From Streptomyces verrucosisporus (GTDB taxonomy: Bacteria > Actinomycetota > Actinomycetes > Streptomycetales > Streptomycetaceae), in contig NZ_JADEYH010000022.1 of the NCBI RefSeq assembly GCF_017114865.1, positions 1-64,000 on the forward strand: a stretch of DNA of 64,000 bases. The letters are read 5' to 3'. Position numbers and translations under genes: made by a program. The notes under the pieces are model-generated. The model searched no databases. It saw nothing but the letters and a program-made list of their open reading frames with translations, and was not told where the DNA came from. Positions 57,670 through 64,000 of this stretch are shown here, piece by piece. The first letter of the stretch is position 1, and each line of letters opens with the position of its first letter.

Positions 57670-59081
57670 GATCCGCGAGGTCAGCGATAGTCCTCGGCGG
57701 CAGCCTGGCCGGCATGCTCGCGGCCCGCGCGCTGGCCGACTTCGCGACCGTCACCGTCGTGGAGCGCGACGCCCTGCCCGGAGGGCCCGGGCCCCGCAGG
57801 GGGCTGCCGCAGGCGCAGCACACCCATGTGCTGTGGTCCGGCGGTGCCAGGGCCGTCGAGGAACTGCTGCCCGGCACCGCCGACCTGCTCAAGGGCTGCG
57901 GAGCGCACCGCGTGCCGGTGCCCACCGACATGGTCGTCCTCAGCCCGCGGGGGTGGTTCCGCCGCTGGGAGGAGTCCCACCACACGCTTCTGTGCAGCCG
58001 CGAGCTGCTCGACTGGACCGTGCGCCGGCAGGTTCTCGGCCATGAGCGCGTCACCGTCCGGGAGGGCACCACGGCCGAAGGTCTGCTCGGCGACGCGACC
58101 GCGGTCACCGGCGTCCGCGTCCGCCGGGCGGACGGCGGGGAGGAGCGGCTCACCGCGGACCTGGTCGTCGACGCCACCGGCCGCGCCTCGCGCGCGTCCT
58201 CCTGGCTGCGGGAGCTGGGGCTGCCCGCTCCGGCCGAGCGGAGGATCGACCCGGGCCTCGTCTACGCCAGCCGTGTCTTCCGGGCTCCCGCCGCCGTACG
58301 CGCCCTGGGGCGTTTCCCCACCGTCATCGTTCAGGCCGACCCCCGGCGGGCCCCCGGGCAGGGCGCCTCGCTCATCATGATCGAGGGCGGGCGCTGGATC
58401 GTGACCCTCTTCGGTACCCGGGGAGGCGAGCCCGTCAAGGGGAGCGACGCCTTCGCGGACTTCGCCCTACGGGCGCCGCGGCATCCGCTGATCGGCCGGC
58501 TCATCGCGGGCGCCGAACCCCTGACCGAGGTCACCCTCACCCGCGCCACCGCCAACTACCGGCGCTACTACGAGCGGATGCGCCGCCGGCCCGAGGGGTT
58601 CGCCGTCCTCGGTGACGCCCTGGCGGCCTACAACCCCAGTTACGGGCACGGGATGTCCACCGCGGCCCAGAGCGCCGTCGCCCTGCGCGACACGGTTGGA
58701 CGCCATGGATGGGGTGCCCCGGGGCTGGCGCGGCACGTCCAGAGGGCCGTGGCCGGGCCGGTGGACGCCGCGTGGATCCTGGCCGTCGGTCAGGACGTGC
58801 TCTATCCGGGCGCCACCGAGCACGGTCCCGCCCTCCGGGACAGGTTCGCGTCCGCCTACGTCAGCCGACTGCTCCACACCGCGACCGGCAACGGCTGGGT
58901 GGCCCGCCGCGTCACCGATGTCACATCCCTCGAACGCACGGCGTCCGTCCTGGTCGACCCCCGGCTGTCTCTCGCCGCGCTCCGCGGGCCCCTCCGGCCG
59001 AAACTCGGCGGGCCTCCGCTCACCGGGGAGGAGATGGCCGCCGCCGGCCTGGTCTCCTCCTCCGTCACCGCTCCGGAGTGA
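57666..59081 (+). CDS. FAD-dependent monooxygenase/oxidoreductase
   Basis: 471 aa. Rossmann FAD motif VLGGSLAGMLAARALAD (~9-25), VVDATGRASRA (~167), and GFAVLGDALAAYNPSYGHGM (~312-331, the GD motif of the PHBH-type FAD site). Group A flavin monooxygenase or halogenase relative; no WxWxIP halogenase motif seen. Last gene of the four-gene module; substrate unknown. Confidence 0.85.
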   Translation: MRSARSAIVLGGSLAGMLAARALADFATVTVVERDALPGGPGPRRGLPQAQHTHVLWSGGARAVEELLPGTADLLKGCGAHRVPVPTDMVVLSPRGWFRRWEESHHTLLCSRELLDWTVRRQVLGHERVTVREGTTAEGLLGDATAVTGVRVRRADGGEERLTADLVVDATGRASRASSWLRELGLPAPAERRIDPGLVYASRVFRAPAAVRALGRFPTVIVQADPRRAPGQGASLIMIEGGRWIVTLFGTRGGEPVKGSDAFADFALRAPRHPLIGRLIAGAEPLTEVTLTRATANYRRYYERMRRRPEGFAVLGDALAAYNPSYGHGMSTAAQSAVALRDTVGRHGWGAPGLARHVQRAVAGPVDAAWILAVGQDVLYPGATEHGPALRDRFASAYVSRLLHTATGNGWVARRVTDVTSLERTASVLVDPRLSLAALRGPLRPKLGGPPLTGEEMAAAGLVSSSVTAPE

Positions 59082-59087
59082 CCGGTC

Positions 59088-59132
59088 GCCGTAGGCGCCC
59101 CCGGCGGTGTCGCCGCCGGGGGCGCCTACGGC
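59088..59132. terminator. Terminator after the XRE/ImmA/FAD module
   Basis: 20-bp perfect stem: left arm begins GCCGTAGGCGCC, right arm ends GGCGCCTACGGC; 5-nt loop TGTCG. Confidence 0.88.
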
Positions 59133-59293
59133 AGGTCCGCGGACGCGGCCCCGCGGTCGGGGGACGTCCCGCGCAGGAGCCCCCACACCTCACCGGCGGC
59201 CTGCTCCGCGGTGGGCCCGCCGGGCATGGCGACCCATCGGGTGAACACCCCGACGAAGGCCCCGGCCAGGTAGTGGGCGCGCAGTTCCAGGAG
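59126..59293 (-). pseudogene. TetR regulator relic (C-terminal fragment)
   Basis: About 55 residues resemble the end of a TetR ligand domain (LRAHYLAGAFVGVFTRWV, TAEQAAGEVWGLL). No HTH is encoded upstream, where the sequence becomes Arg/Pro-rich. Its 3' end overlaps the hairpin at 59088-59132. Confidence 0.55.
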
Positions 59294-59466
59294 CGGAGCG
59301 GCCGCGCCCCCGTCTGCGGCTGGCCGCCGCCGCGGACGGCTGAGGGTCCGTCCCGCGCGGCGCGGGACGGAGGCGGAGCCCGGCGTCCGCGCGTGCACGG
59401 CCGCCGGGCTCCGCCGGTGGGACTTGCCGCCTCACCCCGTCCGGACGACGGGCCGGCGGACAGCGG

Positions 59467-61038
59467 TCACGGCGTCGCCGTCCTGCCGCCGAAGGACACG
59501 ACCAGGCGCCCGTCGGAGGCGAAGGACCAGCTCATCGCACCGGCGTACGAGGAGCACCGGGAGCCGTTCGAGCCGGACCAGAACTGGTTCGAGCCGTCGG
59601 CGTCGCCGACCGTCTTGTCGTTGGACCCGCTGCCGCTACGGCACGAGACGTTGCCCCGGAACACCGAGTCGCCCGCGTCGAAGGAGTAGTTGCGCTGGGC
59701 GTTGTCGATGCTGATGTTGTCCGACATCGTCATCCTGCCGGGGTTCCTGTTGTAGGTGAACCCGTGCTTGCCGTTGTCGTAGGCGATGCTGCGCCGGATG
59801 ACGTGGTCGACCCCGATGTCCTCGCCGCCGAGCTTGTAACCGTTGCGGTCACCGCTGGAGTTCTGGGTGCCGTTCTCGTAGGCGAGGGAGTCCTCGATGG
59901 TCACCGCTCCGATGGGCCCGGTCTCGTCCTTGGTGTAGAGGTCCCAGCCGTCGTCGATGTTGTTGTGGGCCACCGCGTGGCGGAAGACGTTCCCGGGACC
60001 GGAGGTGAGCTTCGCGGCGAAGCCGTCGGCGTCCTCGCCGTCGGAGTCGGCGTTGTCGTGCGACTGCGCGCTCAGGACGAGGTTGTGGGAGGGCCACTGG
60101 TCGCGGGGGGTGAAGGAGGACATCCGCGAGAGCTGCAGACCCGTATCGCGGTTGAAGCGCGTCACCGTACGCTCGATGACGTTGTGGCTGCCGCCGACGA
60201 AGATCCCGTTGTCGCCGGCCCGCTGGACGACGAGGCCCTTGAGGTGCCAGTACGACCCGTTGACCGCGAGTCCGCGGCTGGACGAACTCTCGCTCTGCGC
60301 GGAGAAGTCCAGCACCGGTGTCTCGCCCGGGTAGGCGGACAGCTCCGTGCGGTCGCCCGGCGTGCCGTCGTTGCCCTGCGCGATGGTGACCGTCTGCGAG
60401 AAGCGGTATGTGCCTCCGCGCAGGCGGATCGCCCCGCCGGGGGTGACGCGGCTGATCGCCGAGGTGAGCGTCGTCGGGTCGGACTCCGTCCCGGGGGCGT
60501 CGGCGCTGCCGTTCGGCGCCACGTACAGCACCGGGCCCGAGGGCGGCGGTGTGGTGGTGCCGTCCACCTCGGCGTCGAGGTAGTCGATGTTGGGCAGACC
60601 GCCGGTGCCGGTAGGGCTGAACCGGACGGTGTTGGTGCCCTGCCTCACCGGCACCGTGAGCGTCTTCGTCGTCCAGCCGTCCCACACGCCGGTGCTCTCG
60701 AACGACGCCGACGTGACCGCCGAGCCGTTCACCGCGATGTCCGCGGGCCGTGCGGCGGTGGTTCCGTTGGCGAAGCGGACCGACAGCGTCGCGGTGCCGG
60801 CCTGCGGGGCGTCCACCGTGAACCGGGCGGCCGCGCCCACGGCGTTCCGGCCGTTGCAGAAGCCCGTTCCGGAGTAGCCGGCGTGTTCGGAATCGATGGT
60901 GCCGTCGCAGGTGGCGGGGGCGCGCTCGGCCTCGTGGCGGACCGGTGCGGCCGTCGCCGTGGCGCCGGGCAGTGCCACGGCGACGCCGGCCGCCAGGGTG
61001 GCGCAGGCCAGTAAGGACAGCGGGGTTGTCGGTCTCAT
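59467..61038 (-). CDS. Secreted PL9 pectate lyase with N-terminal CBM35
   Basis: 523 aa from ATG at MRPTTPLSLL; a longer in-frame start lies over the operator region. Signal peptide to ~36 (ATAAP). CBM35-like beta-sandwich ~37-160 (DSEHAGYSGTGFCN, TTAARPADIAVNGS). PL9 beta-helix ~175-523: SDGEDADGFAAKLTSGPGN and HNNIDDGWDLYTK, the Asp cluster and Lys of the PL9 Ca2+/catalytic site. Acts extracellularly on polygalacturonate. Confidence 0.92.
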   Translation of the reverse strand: MRPTTPLSLLACATLAAGVAVALPGATATAAPVRHEAERAPATCDGTIDSEHAGYSGTGFCNGRNAVGAAARFTVDAPQAGTATLSVRFANGTTAARPADIAVNGSAVTSASFESTGVWDGWTTKTLTVPVRQGTNTVRFSPTGTGGLPNIDYLDAEVDGTTTPPPSGPVLYVAPNGSADAPGTESDPTTLTSAISRVTPGGAIRLRGGTYRFSQTVTIAQGNDGTPGDRTELSAYPGETPVLDFSAQSESSSSRGLAVNGSYWHLKGLVVQRAGDNGIFVGGSHNVIERTVTRFNRDTGLQLSRMSSFTPRDQWPSHNLVLSAQSHDNADSDGEDADGFAAKLTSGPGNVFRHAVAHNNIDDGWDLYTKDETGPIGAVTIEDSLAYENGTQNSSGDRNGYKLGGEDIGVDHVIRRSIAYDNGKHGFTYNRNPGRMTMSDNISIDNAQRNYSFDAGDSVFRGNVSCRSGSGSNDKTVGDADGSNQFWSGSNGSRCSSYAGAMSWSFASDGRLVVSFGGRTATP

Positions 61039-61109
61039 CGGGACATCGCCCTTCCGTGGGGGGACGCCTGCGCGGCAGGCATGGCGGTGCGGCCTTCGCC
61101 ACAAGGGGA

Positions 61110-61121
61110 GAAAGCGCTTGC
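61110..61121. promoter_or_regulatory. LacI-type near-palindrome upstream of the PL9 gene
   Basis: GAAAGCGCTTGC, one mismatch to the perfect GAAAGCGCTTTC at 52930. 72 nt upstream of the lyase start, a promoter-proximal operator position. Confidence 0.6.
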
Positions 61122-61176
61122 TACGCTAAGAGCGGTCCCTCGGCAGGTCAATAGAAAGGACGAGAAGAAGACGCTC

Positions 61177-61190
61177 GGCAAACGGTTGCC
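61177..61190. promoter_or_regulatory. Second inverted repeat upstream of the PL9 gene
   Basis: GGCAA-ACGG-TTGCC. Could be a second LacI-type site or the 3' hairpin of the GAPDH transcript region. Confidence 0.35.
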
Positions 61191-61286
61191 CGAAACCGGA
61201 CCCGCCCGTGGCGACCGGCTCCGTGCGAGGCGCCCCGCCCGCCGGGCCACCGGGCCGGGCGGGCGGGCGGGGCGCGGGCGCCGGGG

Positions 61287-62732
61287 TCAGACCGCCGGGG
61301 CGGGATAGGTGGGGTACTCGACCCCGGAGACGTGCTGCACCACGCGGACGACCTGACAGGAGTAGCCGAACTCGTTGTCGTACCACAGGTAGAGGATCGC
61401 GTTGTCCCCCTCGACCTTGGTGGCGCCGGCGTCGACGATCGAGGCGTTGCGCGAGCCGATGAAGTCGCTGGAGACCGCGTCGGGGGCGCTGATGAAGTCG
61501 ATCTGGCGCTTGAGCGGCGAGGTCAGCGACACGTTGCGGAGGTAGTCGAGGACCTCCTCGCGAGTGGTCTCACGGGCGAGCTGCAGGTTGAGGATCGCGA
61601 TCGAGACGTCCGGCACGGGGACGCGGATCGAACTGCCGGTGATCTTCGCGTCGAGGTCGGGCAGCGCCTTGGCGACGGCGGAGGCGGCACCGGTCTCGGT
61701 GATGACCATGTTGAGCGGCGCAGAGCGGCCGCGGCGGTCGGACTTGTGGTAGTTGTCCAGCAGGTTCTGGTCGTTGGTGAACGAGTGGACGGTCTCGACG
61801 TGGCCGCGCAGGACGCCGTACTCGTCGGCCATCGCCTTCAGCGGCGGCACGATCGCGTTGGTGGTGCAGGACGCACAGGACAGGATCCGCTCGTCCGGCT
61901 TGATCGTCTCGTGGTTGACGCCGTGGACGATGTTGGGGACGTCGCCCTTGCCCGGAGCGGTCAGGACGACCTTGTCGACGCCGGGGCGCAGATGCTTGGA
62001 CAGACCCTCCCGGTCGCGCCATCTGCCCGTGTTGTCTATGAGGATGGCGTTCTTGATGCCGTACGCGGTGTAGTCCACCGCCGTCGGGTCGTCGGAGTAG
62101 ATGACCTGGATCTCGTTGCCGTTGGCGACGATCTTGTTGTTCGCCTCGTCGACGGTGATCGTGCCCTGGAACTGACCGTGGATGGAGTCGCGGCGCAGCA
62201 GGGAGGCGCGCTTGACCAGGTCCTGGCCGGCGGCCTTGCGGACGACGATGGCGCGCAGCCGCAGGCCGTTCCCGGAGCCGGTCTTCTCGATGAGCAGGCG
62301 GGCGAGGAGGCGGCCGATGCGGCCGAAGCCGTAGAGGACCACATCGCGCGGCTCGCGGCACTTGATCTTGTTCTCGCCCGTGGCGCCGGCGACGGCCTCG
62401 GCGGTGAACTCCTCCACCGACAGCCCCCGGTCGTCGGCCCTGTACGTCGCGGCGAGCATGCCGATGTCGATCTGGGAGGGGCCGAGGTCGAGCGTGGTGA
62501 GAGCCCGCAGGAACGGCAGCGTCTCGGTGACGGAGAGCTCCTCGCCGGCGATCTGCCGGGCGAACCGGTGGGTCTTGAGGATGCTGACCACCGACTTGTT
62601 CACCAGGGAGCGGCTGTGGAGCAGGATCGTGACGTCCCTCTCTCGGTGCAGCTTCCCGATGATCGGGATCATCGACTCCGCGATCTCCTCGCGGTTCTTC
62701 CAGTTGGTGAACGAGTCCACGGTGGTAGTCAC
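61287..62732 (-). CDS. gap: Glyceraldehyde-3-phosphate dehydrogenase, long actinobacterial type
   Basis: 481 aa, about 140 longer than canonical GAPDH because of an N-terminal helical extension (~1-120; NREEIAESMIPIIGKLHRE). The dehydrogenase part has VVLYGFGRIGRLLARL (NAD site, ~130), catalytic Cys in SCASCTTNAIVPP (~287), HSFTNDQNLLD, GSSIRVPVPD and WYDNEFGYS (~458). Known in Streptomyces as a second GAPDH beside the 336-residue glycolytic one. Divergent from the cold-shock gene; upstream 62763-62790 is AT-rich. Confidence 0.93.
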   Translation of the reverse strand: MTTTVDSFTNWKNREEIAESMIPIIGKLHRERDVTILLHSRSLVNKSVVSILKTHRFARQIAGEELSVTETLPFLRALTTLDLGPSQIDIGMLAATYRADDRGLSVEEFTAEAVAGATGENKIKCREPRDVVLYGFGRIGRLLARLLIEKTGSGNGLRLRAIVVRKAAGQDLVKRASLLRRDSIHGQFQGTITVDEANNKIVANGNEIQVIYSDDPTAVDYTAYGIKNAILIDNTGRWRDREGLSKHLRPGVDKVVLTAPGKGDVPNIVHGVNHETIKPDERILSCASCTTNAIVPPLKAMADEYGVLRGHVETVHSFTNDQNLLDNYHKSDRRGRSAPLNMVITETGAASAVAKALPDLDAKITGSSIRVPVPDVSIAILNLQLARETTREEVLDYLRNVSLTSPLKRQIDFISAPDAVSSDFIGSRNASIVDAGATKVEGDNAILYLWYDNEFGYSCQVVRVVQHVSGVEYPTYPAPAV

Positions 62733-63127
62733 AGGTTCATCTTTCGAGCTAGGCGGTGCTCATATGTTAAGCGCCCCCTATTTTGATCACTCACCCGGTA
62801 CCGCCCTCACCGGGGGTGCGACGACGGCGGCCGGAAGCACGGCGGTCACGGGAGGCAGCCACGGCGAGGGACGGCCCCCGCCGGTTCGGCCGGCCGGCAG
62901 ACCGTACGGGCCCGGCCTGTACGGCCCATCGGGACACGCCCGGCCGTGTCGGTAGCGGCCGCCGACCGCGCGGTGTAGCGTCGTGAACAGCAGTCGTGGT
63001 TCCGAAGTCTCGTTCGCCCGTGGTCACGATCACGGGCGTTCTCGCTGTTCAGCTCATCTCCGGACCAGGGCGATCACCTCCCGGGCCCGCAGGGCGGGTC
63101 CGGTCCCTCAAGGAGAAGGAGACGGTC
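62733..63127. other. Divergent gap/csp promoter region and csp leader
   Basis: 395 nt. An AT-rich stretch (62760-62790, CATATGTTAAG and TATTTTGATC) is near gap. The csp side has a hairpin at 63015-63038 and a long leader, ending in a strong RBS (AAGGAGAAGGAG). Confidence 0.55.
63015..63038 (+). promoter_or_regulatory. Stem-loop in the cold-shock gene leader
   Basis: CGCCCGTG and CACGGGCG, 8-bp stem with an 8-nt loop, about 90 nt before the start. Cold-shock mRNAs often carry structured leaders; whether this one is in the transcript is not known. Confidence 0.45.
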
Positions 63128-63331
63128 ATGGCCAAGGGCACCGTGAAGTGGTTCAACAGTGAGAAGGGCTTCGGCTTCATCGAGCAGGAGGGCGGCGGCC
63201 CCGACGTCTTCGCCCACTACTCCAACATCGCGGCCCAGGGTTACCGCGAGCTGCACGAGGGCCAGAAGGTCGAGTTCGACGTCACCCAGGGCCAGAAGGG
63301 CCCGCAGGCGGAGAACATCCGCCCCGCCTGA
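63128..63331 (+). CDS. csp: Cold-shock protein (CspA family)
   Basis: 67 aa, ATG after AAGGAGAAGGAGAC. RNA-binding motifs KWFNSEKGFGFI (RNP1, ~7-18) and DVFAHYS (RNP2, ~28-34). Single OB-fold RNA chaperone, typical length. Confidence 0.96.
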   Translation: MAKGTVKWFNSEKGFGFIEQEGGGPDVFAHYSNIAAQGYRELHEGQKVEFDVTQGQKGPQAENIRPA

Positions 63332-63418
63332 CCCCGGCGCGCACCACGGGCCCGGCATCCCCGCCTCAGGGGTGCCGGGCCCGGTCCGTTCCCGGGGGCC
63401 GCCCCCTTCCGGCCCCCT

Positions 63419-64000
63419 TCAGCGGTGGTGCGAATGGGTGGAGCGCAGTGCCTCGGCGGCTCCGCGCAGCGCCGCGATGTGCGGCTGGGGAGCGGGCCGT
63501 ACACAGGTGTCGAGCCGCACGGAGAGCTGGTAGGTCACCTCCGGCCGCAGGGCGCCCCCGCCACCCACCAGCGGGCCACGTTCCAGCGCGTCGACGAGAT
63601 GCGGCACGCGGCTGCCGTGCAGCATGCCGGTGACCATCGCGACGGTCTGGGACACCAGCTCGCGCGAGGGGGTCGTGTCGAGGTCGCTGGTGCCCAGGGC
63701 AGTCCTGCGCGCGGCGCTCACGACACCGTCGACCAGCAGGGCCACCTCGGTGATGTGCGCTCCGATGTCCACCACCAGCAGTGGACGGGACAGATCCGCG
63801 CGCACCCCCAGTGCGATGGCCCTGACGCTCTCGACGGACAGCACCGTGCGGGGCCGCAGCGCTCCCAGTGCCTCGACCGCGGCGGTGTGGTGGCGCCGGT
63901 CGCTGAGGACCGGGGTGGTGATGGCGACCACCGGGCGGGCGAGGCGGGGGGTTCGGCCGCCCAGCAGGCGCTCCAGCAGCCGGCCGGTGCCGTCGGCGTC
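63419..64000 (-). CDS. MreB/actin-like ATPase-domain protein, 5' end outside the window
   Basis: C-terminal ~193 residues of a larger protein; the frame is open to the window edge. ATPase phosphate-2 motif VVDIGAHITEVALL, VSAARRTALGTSDLD, and adenosine motif-like LVGGGGAL (~135 before the end). Resembles the short MreB-like proteins of actinobacteria. It ends 88 nt from csp, convergent with it. Confidence 0.72.
   Translation of the reverse strand, partial: DADGTGRLLERLLGGRTPRLARPVVAITTPVLSDRRHHTAAVEALGALRPRTVLSVESVRAIALGVRADLSRPLLVVDIGAHITEVALLVDGVVSAARRTALGTSDLDTTPSRELVSQTVAMVTGMLHGSRVPHLVDALERGPLVGGGGALRPEVTYQLSVRLDTCVRPAPQPHIAALRGAAEALRSTHSHHR

Noticed and set aside
1..64000. tRNA, rRNA, attachment sites or integrases
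   Set aside because: None recognised by eye on either strand; small RNAs could have been missed without a covariance-model search.

Overview
The window looks like a high-GC Streptomyces chromosome (or a close relative). The evidence is the gamma-butyrolactone (AfsA/ArpA-type) signalling genes, a perfect CebR box in front of a GH9 cellulase, the 481-residue actinobacterial GAPDH type, many GTGA/ATGA start-stop overlaps, likely leaderless promoters, and GC-rich hairpin terminators without U-tracts. All calls come from reading the sequence; no database search was run. I saw no tRNA, rRNA, CRISPR array or intact insertion sequence.

Positions 1-20.8 kb hold a biosynthetic gene cluster that probably continues to the left. 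A tightly coupled minus-strand operon encodes a class II DAHP synthase (PhzC-like), isochorismatase (PhzD), 2-amino-2-desoxyisochorismate synthase (PhzE), a dedicated transketolase and an EPSP synthase. Together these push carbon through chorismate to trans-2,3-dihydro-3-hydroxyanthranilate. No phzA/B, phzF or phzG is visible, so phenazine is not the likely end product. Instead there is an SDR that could aromatise the intermediate, a full carboxylic acid reductase (adenylation-carrier-reductase) that would make an aryl aldehyde, a quinone-oxidoreductase-like enzyme, and a fold-type IV PLP enzyme. Regulation sits in the middle: an ArpA-like receptor, a divergent AfsA-type butenolide synthase, a second pseudo-receptor-like TetR, and two paralogous IS701-type DDE proteins that have lost catalytic residues and look domesticated.

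Positions 21-34 kb carry a vWA protein, a heliorhodopsin, a Ca2+-type P-ATPase, a SUKH-Lsr2 fusion, a carotenoid-tailoring operon (CruF hydratase, glycosyltransferase, CrtD-like desaturase), a YihY/CDP-alcohol phosphotransferase fusion and a secreted DUF3103-like protein. Positions 34-43.7 kb hold a small acidic ORF, an aldolase/DHDPS-family/flavin reductase group with a divergent XRE-cupin regulator and a clear operator, a CBS-domain protein, small proteins, two esterase-type hydrolases, an intact TetR and a TetR relic.

Positions 43.9-61 kb are rich in plant-polymer degradation: a GH9 cellulase under a CebR box, a stray CBM2, a PL1 pectate lyase and a PL9 pectate lyase, the last two each with a GAAAGCGCTT-type palindrome upstream. 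Between these lie an ArsR-SRPBCC fusion with a DHFR-like reductase, a DUF2975/YozG pair, a PadR/acyl-CoA dehydrogenase pair, and a four-gene XRE / ImmA-IrrE protease / 7-TM / FAD-monooxygenase module. The window closes with GAPDH, a cold-shock protein and a truncated MreB/actin-like gene.
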